From Kitasatospora paranensis (GTDB lineage Bacteria > Actinomycetota > Actinomycetes > Streptomycetales > Streptomycetaceae): a stretch of 64,000 nt of DNA. Of the stretch, positions 27,440 through 37,060 are shown piece after piece. The stretch's first letter is position 1. Each line of letters opens with the position of its first letter. The notes under the pieces are model-generated. The model was not told where the DNA came from. It did not search any database and saw only the letters and a program-made list of their open reading frames with translations. The position numbers were made by a program, and so were the translations under genes. Location of the stretch: positions 6,758,001 to 6,822,000 of the forward strand of contig NZ_BAABKV010000001.1 in NCBI RefSeq assembly GCF_039544005.1, written 5' to 3'.

Positions 27440-28583
27440 ACCGCCACCGGACGGCACGGCAGCACCGCGGTCACGGTCCATCCCCGGCCCGGCCCGGGCC
27501 CGGCCCGGAGGGTGCCGCCGAGCAGGTCGGCGCGCTCCGCCATGCCGGTGAGGCCGTAGCCGGGCGACCCGGCCGGGCGGGCGTGGCCCGCCTCGCCGTC
27601 GTCGCTGACCCGCAGGCGGACCTGCTCGGCGCCGACGGTGACCCGGACCTCGATGCGGGTGGCGTGCCGGGCGTGCCGACGGGCGTTGGTGACCGACTCC
27701 TGGGCCAGCCGGTAGAGCGCGGCCGCCACCGAGGGCGGGAGGCCGTCGGTGGCACCGTCGACCTCCACGTCGACCGGCGGGCCCGGCTGCGCGTCCCCGC
27801 CGAGCCGTTCGAGGTCGGCGAGTCCGGGGCCGGGCGTGAGGTCGGCCGGCCGGTCCCGGCGCAGCACCCGGACCATGCCGCGCATCTCGGTGAGGGCCCG
27901 CGAGGCCTCGGTCTCGATCACCCGCAGGGCGTCGGTGGCGGCGTCCGGGCGGAGCCCGGAGGTGGCCAGGCCGGCCTGGGCGCGGATCGCCATCGCGGAC
28001 ACGTGGTGGGCCACCGTGTCGTGGAGCTCGCGGGCCAGCCGTTCGCGTTCGAGGAGTCTGACCCGGTCGAGCTCGCGCAGTCGTGCACCGGCCCGGTAGC
28101 GCACGGCGACCCCGAGGGCGCCGGCCGCGAGCAGCACGGCGAACCGTGCCACCAGGTCGCCGGGGCCCGTCCAGTGGAGGGCACTCGCCAGGCCGACCTT
28201 GCCGACCATGACCGCGGCGCCGGCCAGGGCCTGAGCCCCGGAGCCCCAGCGCAGCAGCGCGTACGGCAGCACGACGAGGTAGGCCATGGAGTAGAGCTCC
28301 GGCATGCCGCCGCCGGTGATCAGCGGGACGAGGGCGGTGCCGGCGAAGGCGACGGCCACCATGGCGAGCGGCTGCTGTCGGCGCCACACCAGGGTGGGCA
28401 CCAGCGCGACCACGACGGCCACCGAGAGCCACCGCCAGGGAGGTCCGGCCGGAGCACGCCCTCCAGCACCGCTGCCGGTGCCAGCAGCCCGGCGAGCAGC
28501 ACATCCCGTCGGCCGGGCGGCGGGATGCGGGGTGGCCGGGGCTCGGCCCGTGCGGTCCGCACGGCCCGCAGAAGTTCGCGCAT
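27436..28583 (-). CDS. NarL-type sensor histidine kinase, apparent frameshift
   Basis: A membrane kinase of about 382 residues. The membrane part is made of several hydrophobic helices (about 25-145). The HisKA_3 box ERLARELHDTVAHHVSAMAIRA carries the phospho-acceptor His, and the ATPase domain includes LYRLAQESVTNARRHA and GYGLTGMAERADLLGG. The start ATG is at 28583. The frame fails after EGVLRPDLP at a three-G run (plus strand 28438-28440). One added base gives WRWLSVAVVVALVPTLVWRR in the second part. It is coupled to the response regulator and is a monomeric two-component pair of unknown signal. Confidence 0.87.
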
Positions 28584-28910
28584 CGGGTCATCGTACGAGC
28601 GCCGGCCGGTGCCGCGGATCGACCGAAAGTACGAGGACCCGGGGTGGTCGGTGCGTTCGGAACGGGGCGGTCGGGGAGGCCGCGGGCGGTGGCCGGAGCC
28701 GGGCCGTCCGCATTGTCCGAGGGAATGATTTGGGACAGCCGGAATCGCGCCCGGAAAAACGATTCTTCCCCTATTTTTCGGGCCGATCTGACGTTCGAGG
28801 CATCACCGTTGCGGGTGAATGGACGATCCGCGCCGTACCCCGTTTGCCGCAGTGTCGTTCAACCGGGTGCAGTCCGGGGGAACGGGCTGCGGAATCGACC
28901 AGGAGGACTC
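28584..28910. promoter_or_regulatory. Upstream region of the short chaplin gene
   Basis: This 327-bp region has no supported gene. It includes an unusually AT-rich block (about 28720-28800) for this genome. An inverted repeat lies within it (GCCCGGAAAAA at 28749-28759, TTTTTCGGGC at 28774-28783, one base bulged), possibly a regulator site or leader hairpin. Divergent promoters for the kinase and chaplin genes must lie here; no sigma-specific hexamers could be assigned with confidence. Confidence 0.45.
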
Positions 28911-29153
28911 ATGAAGGCCAAGAAGATCGCCGCCGTCGTCGCCGCCACCGGTGGGCTCGTGCTCGTCGGCGCGGGTGCCGCCTCGGCCCACGGCGGCGCC
29001 GCCGCCGAGGGTGTCGCGGCCGGCTCCCCGGGCGTGCTGTCCGGCAACCTGATCCAGGTGCCGGTGCACATCCCGGTGAACGTCTGCGGCAACACGATCA
29101 ACGTGATCGGCCTGCTCAACCCCGCGTTCGGCAACAGCTGCGCGAACATCTGA
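28911..29153 (+). CDS. Short chaplin (ChpH-like), one chaplin domain
   Basis: An 80-residue secreted hydrophobic morphogenetic protein. The signal peptide ends at ASA near residue 26. A single chaplin domain follows with the conserved pattern GSPGVLSGNLIQVPVHIPVNVCGNTINVIGLLNPAFGNSCAN and two Cys for an intramolecular disulfide. Short chaplins assemble into amyloid-like films that make aerial hyphae and spores hydrophobic. The ribosome site AGGAGG lies four bases before the ATG. The neighbouring long chaplin makes a chpH-chpC type pair. Confidence 0.95.
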   Translation: MKAKKIAAVVAATGGLVLVGAGAASAHGGAAAEGVAAGSPGVLSGNLIQVPVHIPVNVCGNTINVIGLLNPAFGNSCANI

Positions 29154-29378
29154 GCAGTGCCGGGGCGTTGATCCCGGTCTTCTGACGGTGCCCCCGAGCG
29201 GTGGATCCCCGCTCGGGGGCACGTCTGTGTCCGGGCGCCGTCCAGCGGCCGTTCCCGGGCCCACTCGATCGGATGAAGATGCTGCGTCCGGCTCAACCTT
29301 CGGGCTTTCCATTCGTTGAGTGGTGTACGGGCGAAGATCTCGTCAGGAATTCGGACTATCAGAGGAATCAGGGGAGTT

Positions 29379-30187
29379 ATGCGACAGGTCGCAAAGAGAG
29401 GGATCCTCACCGCCGTCGCCACGGGCAGTGTCCTGGCCTCCGCCTCGGGTTACGCCTACGCGGCCGGCAGCGAGGCCCAGGGCGGCGCGGCGAACTCGCC
29501 CGGCGTCGGCTCCGGGAACTCGGTGCAGGTTCCGGTGGACATCCCCGTCAACGCGTGCGGCAACACCGTCAACGTCATCGGGCTGCTCAACCCCGCCTAC
29601 GGCAACCAGTGCGGCAACGTCTCCACCGGCCACCACGGCGGGTCCGCCGCGGGCGGGTCGGGGCAGACCGCTCCGGGCGGCGGCGCGGCGGGTGTCCCCG
29701 GGGGCGCCGGCGGCGACCACCAGGCCGGCGGCCACGAGGGGGCACCCGCGGCGGCGGCTCCTCGGCGAGCGGTGGCAGCCACGGCTCCCCGGGCGTCGGC
29801 TCCGGCAACACCGCGAGCGTCCCCGTGCACGCCCCGGTCAACGCCTGCGGCAACACCCTGGACGTGGTGGGTCTCGCCAACCCGGCCTTCGGCAACAGCT
29901 GCGGCAACCACTCCGTGGCGCACCCGCCGACCACCCCGCCGGAGCACTGCGGCTGCTCGGAGACCCCGCCCGTCCCGCCGACCACCGGCGAGCAGACGCC
30001 CCCGCCGCCCACCGGCACCGGGCGCACCGGTGACTCGGTCGGCCAGGCGCCCGCCGTCCCGGTCGTGCAGGCCGCGCGGCTGGCCTCCACCGGCGCTTCC
30101 GACATCGGCGGTCTCGCCGCGGCCGGTGCCGCCCTGCTGCTCGGCGGTGGCGTGCTCTACCGGCGTTCCCGGGCGGGCGCCCGCTGA
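29379..30187 (+). CDS. Long sortase-anchored chaplin (ChpA-C type), apparent frameshift
   Basis: A cell-wall chaplin of about 269 residues with two chaplin domains. The first (about 35-75) includes NACGNTVNVIGLLNPAYGNQCGN; the second includes NACGNTLDVVGLANPAFGNSCGN. A Gly/His-rich linker separates them, and a Pro/Thr-rich stalk follows. The sortase signal is LASTG, followed by a hydrophobic helix and a YRRSRAGAR tail, typical of LAxTG substrates of class E sortases. ATG 29379 has GGGGAG just upstream. The frame breaks in a five-G run (29738-29742) within the linker. One added base joins the two halves exactly. Confidence 0.9.
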
Positions 30188-30230
30188 CGCCCGTCCCCCT
30201 CGCCCGCTGACGCGTGCCGCACCGCGCATG

Positions 30231-30262
30231 CCCGCCCCGGCCGCCACCGTGCGGCCGGGGCG
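30231..30262. terminator. Terminator after the long chaplin gene
   Basis: A perfect 13-bp stem (CCGCCCCGGCCGC / GCGGCCGGGGCGG) with a six-base loop, between convergent genes. Confidence 0.85.
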
Positions 30263-30312
30263 GCTGCGCCGTCGCTGCGGGCGGCACCGGCCGGGCGCTC
30301 AGCGCACCGCGG

Positions 30313-30522
30313 TCACCAGCTGCGGACCTGCCGGATGATGCGGCGGCGCAGCCGGACGGTCCGGCTGCCGTCCGGGTAGAGCCGCAGGCGGTCGAGCTCC
30401 CAGTTGCCGTACTCGGCGTGGTCGGTCAGCAACTGCCTGGCCGCATTGCGGCTCGTTCCGCGCGGCAGGCGCAGCGACTGGTACTCGTACTCGGGTTGCT
30501 GCACCAGCTTCGGTGGGGTCAA
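30313..30522 (-). CDS. Small DUF5703-like conserved protein, TTG start
   Basis: A 69-residue basic protein with the pattern YEYQSLRLPRGTSRNAARQL followed by EYGNWELDRLRLYPDG and a basic end. It resembles the small actinobacterial DUF5703 family of unknown function. The start is an uncommon TTG (30520-30522), supported by a strong AGGAGG site five bases upstream; no ATG or GTG lies in frame nearby. Cytoplasmic; no partner is evident. Confidence 0.75.
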   Translation of the reverse strand: MTPPKLVQQPEYEYQSLRLPRGTSRNAARQLLTDHAEYGNWELDRLRLYPDGSRTVRLRRRIIRQVRSW

Positions 30523-30843
30523 GTCTTCCTCCTGCCTCGTGCCATCCGCCTGAACGCCAGCCTACGGCCTGCCACCGACGGCCGAACCCGGTGGGCGGCG
30601 GGCCGTCCGGCCCCGGTGGCGGCGGGTGCGGACGGTCCGGGAGCCGCGTGACGGGCGATCAGTTCCGGTAGCCGGAGCGATACCCCCGCGTCGGCCGGGT
30701 GAAGCGGGAACCGGGTGTTCCGGACACGTCCGGATGGCACAGATCCACGCGGATCGGACATCAGGGGGAACTTGTCGTGAATTCGTGGGCCGAGGTGACA
30801 ACCCCTGTGCGTGTCGTCACCGGGTGGGGATAGCGTCTGCACC
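30523..30843. other. Divergent intergenic region
   Basis: This 321-bp gap between two divergent small genes must hold both promoters. No gene, repeat or strong hairpin is visible. A possible weak -10 element (GATAGCGT) lies at about 30827 before the plus-strand gene, without a clear -35 partner. Confidence 0.35.
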
Positions 30844-31460
30844 ATGTCTGATGCCGCGCAGGTCACCATCAACGAGGTACGGGCCGCCGCCGAGGCGGTC
30901 AAGGCCGCCATCGACCGGCACCTGGAGGCCGTCGCCGGCACCACCGAGGAGAGCGATCCGGCCGTGGTGGCCGCCTACGAGGAGCTCGCCTCGGCGGCGA
31001 TCACCTACGACCAGCTGCTGTACGAGGTCTTCGACGAGGTGACCCCGTTCGAGGTGCCCGGCGACGAGGGTTCGGGCGGGTACCACGGCCCCGAGCAGCC
31101 CGAGGCGATCAGCGTGCTGATCCGCCGCGACTACCTGGTCGCCGACCCGAAGCGGCTGCGGGCCCAGGCCGAGCGGGTGGAGGCCTCGCTCACCCCCGGC
31201 GGAGGCACCGCGGGCGGCGTGAACGCGGCGATCGGCGTGCTGTTCGGGGAGTTCGAGCCGGACGAGATCGCGGCGCGCTGCGAGGAGTTCGGCCTGGAGG
31301 AGGGCGACTCGACGCTCTGGGTGTCGGCGTCCGAGCCGACCGACCCGGGGAGTGGCTGCCGGAGCCCTTCGACGGCGCCGACCCCTCCCTGCTGATCTGC
31401 CGGTTCGACGTCAGCGAGGTCTACGACGACGAAGCGGAGGCGTTCGGTCCGGAGTCCTGA
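30844..31460 (+). CDS. Conserved hypothetical protein, apparent frameshift
   Basis: An acidic protein of about 205 residues that I do not recognise by function. It starts MSDAAQVTINEVRAAAEAV, a helical N-terminus, then has YDQLLYEVFDEVTPFEVPGD and LFGEFEPDEIAARCEEFGLEEGD. The frame breaks in a four-G run (31347-31350). One added base restores EWLPEPFDGADPSLLICRFDVSEVYDDE and a TGA at 31458-31460. A 17-bp hairpin follows. It has no signal peptide or membrane segment. Confidence 0.72.
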
Positions 31461-31481
31461 CCCGGACGCCCGGCGGCAGCG

Positions 31482-31520
31482 CGGCCGGGGGCGGAGGCAT
31501 TGCGCCTCCGCCCCCGGCCG
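31482..31520. terminator. Bidirectional terminator
   Basis: A perfect 17-bp stem (CGGCCGGGGGCGGAGGC and complement) with a five-base loop between the convergent hypothetical and helicase-like genes. Confidence 0.88.
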
Positions 31521-31547
31521 TTTCCGTGTGCGGCTGTCGGGTGCGGC

Positions 31548-33613
31548 TCAGAACTCCTGGCCGGCGTGCTCGGCGAGGATCGCTCGCAGCCGGGTGGTGC
31601 GGTCCGTGGCGGGCCGCTCCGCGACGGCCTGGGCCAGCGCCGGGCCGCCGCCGTGGATCACCGACAGGTGGCGCTCGGCGCGGCCGAAGGCGGTGTACAC
31701 CCACTGCCGGGTGAGTCCGGCGACGGCGTCCCCGGGGACGACGGCGACCACGCCGGGCCAGCGGCGGCCGACGGCCTGGTGGGCGGTGAGCGCCCAGCCG
31801 TGCCGCAGCCGGGTGGTCTGCGCGGGCGACAGGGTCAGCCGGGCGCCGTCCGACAGTTCCAGGTGGAGACCGGCGGCGTCGCCGTCGAGCACCCGGCCGG
31901 GCAGCGTGGTGCCGGGCGCGGGGGACCACGCCACCCGGTCGCCCGGGTCGAAGCCGCCGAAGACGCCGGGGCCCGGGTTCAGCCGGGCCTTGGCCGCGGC
32001 GTTGAGCGCCCGGGTGCCGGCGCTGCCGGCGTGCCCGGGAGTCACCAGCACCACCTCCTCCGCGGGGATGCCGAGAGCCCGCGGGATGGAGTCGGCGAGC
32101 AGCTGGACGGCGCGGTGGACGGCCTCGTCCGGGGTCTGCGCGGCCAGCACCACGACCTCCTTCTCCGGGGCCTCGACCGGCTGCAGCTCGCCGATCGAGA
32201 CGCCGGAGACCAGCTCGCCGATCGGGCCCGGGTCGGGGGTGCGGGAGGCGACCACCGGGCAGAACCTGGCGGCCAGCAGGTCGGCGGCGAAGCGGCCCGG
32301 GCCCGCGGACCACAGCTGCCCGGGGTCGACGCTGAGCACCAGGCGGGTGCCGTCGGCGACGGCCTCCAGCAGGGTGGCGGCGAGTTCGACGTCGAGCAGG
32401 TGGGCCTCGGGGACGACGAGCAGGTCCGCAGCGAGGGTGCCGTCCACGGCGCGGCCGGGGCCGGTACGGCCGGTCAGCAGGTCGCCGAGGACGGCGATCC
32501 GCCCGGCGGCGGAGCCCGGTGCCGCCGCGGCGAGGGCGCGGCACCCGTGGTCCGTCCAGGGCGCGGCCCAGGCCTGCAGGCCGAGGCCGTCGGCGGCGGT
32601 GAGCAGCGCGGCGAGCTCGGCGCGGGAGGCCTCGCCGCCGGTGTGCACCACCAGGGCGCTGTCGGCGACGGCGCGGATCAGCGCGGTGGCCGAGGAGGAC
32701 GTCGCGGCCTCGGCGGCGGCTGCCCAGGCGGCCGGGCCGGGTCGGACGGGCACGTAGGCGGGGGCGGCGGTCGGCTGCCCGCTCCCGCCGTCCTCGACGC
32801 CGCCTGCGGCGTCCCCCTCCTCCTCGGCGTCCCCCGCAGCGTCGGCCGTGCCCGCGTCCTCGTCCGTACCGGCGTCCTCGGGGGTGCCCTCGACGGTGTC
32901 CGCGTCGTCGTCCGTGCCCGGGACGAGGGTGGACAGCACCCGGACGAGGCCCTCGCCGAGGCTCTCCTCCGCGAGCGCGAGGCGCTCCAGGGCGAGCAGG
33001 GTCCGGGTGGGCGGCTCCTCCTCGTCGGAGCCGTGGTGGCCCGGCAGCTCCTCCTGGAAGGCCATCACCAGGCCGTCCACGACGACCTCCTGGAGGGCCG
33101 CGGCCGGCTCGGGCAGGCCGAGTCGCTGGAGGCCCGCGGCGACCTCGCCGATCTCCTGGGCGGAGTGCCCGCGCAGCGCGGCCTGCTCCAGCAGCCAGGG
33201 CACCAGGGCCCGGGCGCGGCGCGGGTCGCCGGGGCCGGCGGCCGGGCCGAGCAGGCCGCGGGCGAAGCCGTCCGCCTGCTCCGGCCGGACGTCCGGCAGC
33301 GCCAGCACGGCCCACGGGTCCTCGCGCAGCTGCTCCGCGGCGCCCTCGCCGAGGGCGGCGACGGCGGGCTCGGCCAGCGCCGCGGGGCGCCGCCGGCGGT
33401 CAGGAGCTCGGCGGCGGCGGCCAGGGCGGCCGCGCGCTGCTCGTCACCGGCGGGGCCGGCCGGTGCGGCACCGGCCGCGGCACCGGCGTCGGTGGCCGCC
33501 CCGGCATCAGGGGCGGCGGGCCCGGACGACGAGCCCGCCGCGCGGATCGCCTCGGCGAGCGCGGCGACCGCCTCGGCCTGCCGGTCCGGGGCGGTGTGCT
33601 CCGCTTGCGTCAT
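31548..33613 (-). CDS. RecD2-like helicase with degenerate ATPase motifs, apparent frameshift
   Basis: A protein of about 688 residues laid out like RecD2/TraA-type helicases, with an Ala-rich N-terminus, helix-hairpin-helix-like repeats (about 90-200), a very acidic linker and a C-terminal helicase part. The P-loop region reads VVHTGGEASRAELAAL, without the GxGK(S/T) lysine. The DExx box appears as LLVVPEAHLLD. Motif VI-like sequence is preserved as WALTAHQAVGRRWPGVVAVVP. It therefore looks like a helicase scaffold that may not hydrolyse ATP. The ATG at 33613 has GGAG five bases before it. The frame breaks at a four-G run (plus strand 33384-33387) after LTAGGAP; one added base continues AALAEPAVAALGEGAAEQL. 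Confidence 0.72.
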
Positions 33614-33634
33614 GTCAGCTCCTCACGGCCGGCG

Positions 33635-34615
33635 TCACAGCTCCGTCCAGCCCTGGTCCGGGTAGCGGTGCACCGGCGCCGAGACGTCGTCCAGCGCACC
33701 GCGGATCTCACCCGGAAGCGTAAGGGCCTCCGCCGACAGCGCCGCCTGCAGCTGGGCGGCCGTGCGGGCGCCGACCAGGGCGGAGGCCACCCCGGGCCGG
33801 TCCCTGACCCACGCGAGGGCGACCTTGAGCGGGCTGCTGGCGAGGCCGTCGGCGGCGGTGGCGAGGGCGTCGACGATCCGCCGGGAGCGTTCGCCGAGGT
33901 ACGGCTGGACGACGGCGGCGTGGTAGGTCGACGCCCCGCGGGACTCGGGCGGCACGCCGTGCCGGTACTTGCCGGTCAGCACGCCGCGGCCGAGCGGGGA
34001 GGAGGCGAGCAGGCCGATGCCGGTGTCCTGGGCGGCGGGCAGCACCTCGCGCTCCAGGCCGCGCTGGAGCAGCGAGTACTCGAGCTGGGCGGCGGCCGGC
34101 GGCACCCGGGAGGGGTCGCCGTGGTGCCAGGCGGCGGCCTTGGCGAGCTGCCAGCCGCTGTAGTCGCAGAACCCGGTGTAGCGGGCCCGCCCGGACCCGA
34201 CCGCCAGGTCGAGGGCGTGCAGGGTCTCCTCCATCGGGGTCGTCGGGTCGTACCCGGCCACCTGCCAGAGGTCGACGTGGTCGGTGCCGAGCCGGCGCAG
34301 CGAGGCGTCGAGGGCGGCGAGCAGGTGGCCGCGGGAGGTGTCGTGCCGGGGGCCGGGGCCGCCCAGCGCGCCGGCCTTGGTGGCGATGACGAGTTCGGAG
34401 CGGGCGACCAGGCCGTCGGTGAGCCGGGAGAGCAGGTACTCGGCGCCGCCGTCGGCGTACCCGTCGGAGGTGTCCACGAGGGTGCCGCCGGCGTCGACGA
34501 ACGCCTTGAGCTGCTCGGCCGCCTCGTGCTCGTCCGTGTCGCGGCCCCAGGTCATGGTGCCGAGGCCGAGCCGGGAGACCTTCAGGCCCGTCCGGCCGAG
34601 GTGGCGCTGTTCCAT
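33635..34615 (-). CDS. Aldo/keto reductase
   Basis: A 326-residue TIM-barrel NADPH-dependent oxidoreductase. It has the N-terminal GRTGLKVSRLGLGTMTWG, the Asp-Tyr pair in VDTSDGYADGGAE, the Lys in VIATKAG, and the nucleotide-binding end with VASALVGARTAAQLQAAL. The catalytic His normally found in the strand-4 segment is replaced: the sequence reads DLWQVAGYDP. The start ATG at 34615 is 22 bp upstream-side of the helicase-like gene on the same strand, so the two may be co-transcribed. Substrate unknown. Confidence 0.88.
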   Translation of the reverse strand: MEQRHLGRTGLKVSRLGLGTMTWGRDTDEHEAAEQLKAFVDAGGTLVDTSDGYADGGAEYLLSRLTDGLVARSELVIATKAGALGGPGPRHDTSRGHLLAALDASLRRLGTDHVDLWQVAGYDPTTPMEETLHALDLAVGSGRARYTGFCDYSGWQLAKAAAWHHGDPSRVPPAAAQLEYSLLQRGLEREVLPAAQDTGIGLLASSPLGRGVLTGKYRHGVPPESRGASTYHAAVVQPYLGERSRRIVDALATAADGLASSPLKVALAWVRDRPGVASALVGARTAAQLQAALSAEALTLPGEIRGALDDVSAPVHRYPDQGWTEL

Positions 34616-34813
34616 CGGGACGGCCCTCCGAAGGCTGGTAAATCCGCAGGTGGGCAGGGAGCCCCCACGTCGGCAGAGCGTAGCGGCAGCGACACGAAGC
34701 GTAGGCGCGACCCGCGCGTACGGGTGACGCAGGCCACAGCTACCGGCCAGTAGCATGGCGGGCGGCGGCGGGGCTACCCTCGCCCTACGGACCGACTGGA
34801 AGGCGTCACCCCT

Positions 34814-35860
34814 ATGCGACTCGGCATCAACCTCGGCTACTGGGGACTCGGCATGGACGCCGACAACATCGCGGTCGCGCAGGAGGCCGACCGGCTCGGC
34901 TACGCGGTCTGCTGGGCGGCCGAGGCGTACGGCTCGGACGCCGCCACCGTGCTCAGCTACGTCGCGGCCAAGACCGAGCGGATCGACGTCGGCTCGGCGA
35001 TCTTCCAGATCCCGGCCCGCACCCCCACCATGACCGCGATGACCGCGGCCACACTGGACACCCTCTCCGGCGGCCGCTTCCGGCTCGGTCTCGGCGTCTC
35101 CGGCCCGCAGGTCTCCGAGGGCTGGTACGGCGTCAAGTTCGACAAGCCGCTGGCCCGCACCCGCGAGTACGTCGAGATCATCCGCAAGGCGATGGCCCGC
35201 GAGCGCCTCGTCCACGAGGGCGCCAACTGGACGCTGCCGCTGCCCGGCGGCCCGGGCAAGCCGATCAAGCTCACTGTGCACCCGGTGCGCGAGCACATCC
35301 CGCTCTACATCGCCGCCATCGGCCCGAAGAACCTGGAGCAGACCGGCGAGATCGCCGACGGCTGGCTCGGCATCTTCTTCGCCCCCGAGCACGCCGCGCT
35401 CTCCGTCGACCCGCTGAAGGCCGGCCGCGCCAAGGCCGGGCTCACCCTGGACGGCTTCGACCTGTGCCCGACCGTCACCATCGCGGTCGGCGACGACGTC
35501 AAGGCCGCGGCCGACCTGCAGCGCGACTACGCGGCGCTCTACATCGGCGGCATGGGCAGCAAGGAGAAGAACTTCTACAACCAGCTCACCCGCCGGATGG
35601 GCTTCGAGCAGGCCGCCGACGAGATCCAGGAGCGGTACCTGGCCCGTGACAAGGCGGGCGCCGCGGCCGCCGTCCCGCACGAGCTGATCGACGCCACCTC
35701 GCTGCTCGGCGACACCGCCCGGATCGCCGACCGGATGCAGGCCTACGCCGACGCCGGCGTCACCACGCTGACCCTGGCCCCCGCGGGCTTCACCCTGGCC
35801 GAGCGGATCACTGCCCTGCGCACCGGCGTGGAGGCGCTGGAGCGCGCCGGACTGGCCTGA
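34814..35860 (+). CDS. LLM-class F420-dependent oxidoreductase
   Basis: A 348-residue luciferase-like TIM-barrel enzyme expected to use cofactor F420 (by family). Features are the opening MRLGINLGYWGLGMD, ATLDTLSGGRFRLGLGVSGPQV, IPLYIAAIGPKNLEQTGEIADGWLG and the C-terminal YADAGVTTLTLAPAG. Start ATG 34814. Cytoplasmic; substrate unknown. A hairpin (35890-35914) follows, between it and the convergent CorA gene. Confidence 0.9.
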   Translation: MRLGINLGYWGLGMDADNIAVAQEADRLGYAVCWAAEAYGSDAATVLSYVAAKTERIDVGSAIFQIPARTPTMTAMTAATLDTLSGGRFRLGLGVSGPQVSEGWYGVKFDKPLARTREYVEIIRKAMARERLVHEGANWTLPLPGGPGKPIKLTVHPVREHIPLYIAAIGPKNLEQTGEIADGWLGIFFAPEHAALSVDPLKAGRAKAGLTLDGFDLCPTVTIAVGDDVKAAADLQRDYAALYIGGMGSKEKNFYNQLTRRMGFEQAADEIQERYLARDKAGAAAAVPHELIDATSLLGDTARIADRMQAYADAGVTTLTLAPAGFTLAERITALRTGVEALERAGLA

Positions 35861-35889
35861 CCGCGCCGTCGCCCGGGCGGCCCGGGTGC

Positions 35890-35914
35890 CCGGGGCTTGT
35901 CCGACAAGCCCCGG
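35890..35914. terminator. Bidirectional terminator between LLM oxidoreductase and CorA genes
   Basis: Inverted repeat CCGGGGCTTG / CAAGCCCCGG with a five-base TCCGA loop, located between two convergent genes. Confidence 0.8.
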
Positions 35915-35938
35915 CGCGCCCGGGCCGCCCGCGGCGTC

Positions 35939-36919
35939 TCAGAGCCAGCCGGCCCGCTTGAAGAACCGGTGCAGCACGGCACAGACCCCCACCATCAGAG
36001 CCACCGCCGCCGGGTAGCCCCAGACCTCGTGCAGCTCCGGCATGTGGTCGAAGTTCATGCCGTAGATGCCGGCGATCAGCGTCGGCACGGCCGCCAGTGC
36101 CGCCCACGCGGAGATCTTCCGCATGTCGTCGTTCTGCTGCACGCTGACCTGCGCCAGGTTGGCGCTGAGGATGTCGGACAGCAGCCGGTCGAGGCCGTCG
36201 ACCAGCTCGTTCACCTTCGTCAGGTGGTCCAGCACGTCCCGCAGGTAGGGGCGCAGCCCCTCCTGCACGTACGGCACGTCGGCCCGCACCAGCCGGGTCG
36301 CCGGCTCCTGGAGCGGCGCCGTGCCCCGGCGGAACGCCACCACCTGGCGCTTGAAGCCGTAGATCCGCTCGGCGACGCCGCGCGAGCGCCCAGGGGCGAA
36401 CACCTCGGCCTCCAGCTCGTCCAGGTCCCCCTGGAGCGTGGCGGCGAGATCCAGGTAGTCGTCCACCACCCGGTCGCAGACCCCGTAGAGCACCGCCGCC
36501 GGGCCGTGGCGCAGCAGGTCGGGCTGGGCCTCCAGGTCCTTGCGCAGCGAGGCCAGCGGGCTCACCGCCCCGTGCCTGACGGTGATCGCGAACGCGTCGC
36601 CGATGAAGACCAGCACCTCGCCCACCTCGACCGCCCGCTCGGCCGCGTGGTACCCGGCGGTCTTCACCACCGTGAAGAGCGACTCCGGGTACACCTCCAG
36701 CTTCGGCCGCTGGTGCGCGGCGGTCAGCGCATCCTCGACGGCCAGCGGGTGCAGGCCGAACTCGGAGGCGACCAGGTCGAGTTCCTCGGACGTCGGTTCA
36801 TGGAGCCCGATCCACACGAAGGCGTCCCCGTCGGCGCGGGCGGCGTCCAGGGCGTCCGAGAAGTCGGCCGGGCCCTCGGTGCGCTGCCCGTCCCGGTAGA
36901 CGGCACAATCGACGATCAT
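35939..36919 (-). CDS. corA: CorA-family magnesium/cobalt transporter
   Basis: A 326-residue divalent-cation channel. It has a large cytoplasmic N-terminal funnel domain with long helices, then two C-terminal membrane helices. The signature YGMNF (GMN) follows the first helix, in PTLIAGIYGMNFDHMPE, and the second helix leads to a basic end RFFKRAGWL. ATG 36919 is used; a second ATG nine bases upstream would add MSG. It is probably the sole Mg uptake system visible here. Confidence 0.92.
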   Translation of the reverse strand: MIVDCAVYRDGQRTEGPADFSDALDAARADGDAFVWIGLHEPTSEELDLVASEFGLHPLAVEDALTAAHQRPKLEVYPESLFTVVKTAGYHAAERAVEVGEVLVFIGDAFAITVRHGAVSPLASLRKDLEAQPDLLRHGPAAVLYGVCDRVVDDYLDLAATLQGDLDELEAEVFAPGRSRGVAERIYGFKRQVVAFRRGTAPLQEPATRLVRADVPYVQEGLRPYLRDVLDHLTKVNELVDGLDRLLSDILSANLAQVSVQQNDDMRKISAWAALAAVPTLIAGIYGMNFDHMPELHEVWGYPAAVALMVGVCAVLHRFFKRAGWL

Positions 36920-37060
36920 GCCGGACATTCTCGCCTGCCCGGCGGGCGGCCCGCGCCACCTCCGCCGAAAGCACACCCGATGGGCACCGCGCCCGCGCCG
37001 GGCCGGCCGGGCCGGATCCGGGCCGCCGCGGGGGTGGTGCGAGGCCGTAGGCTGGGCGCC

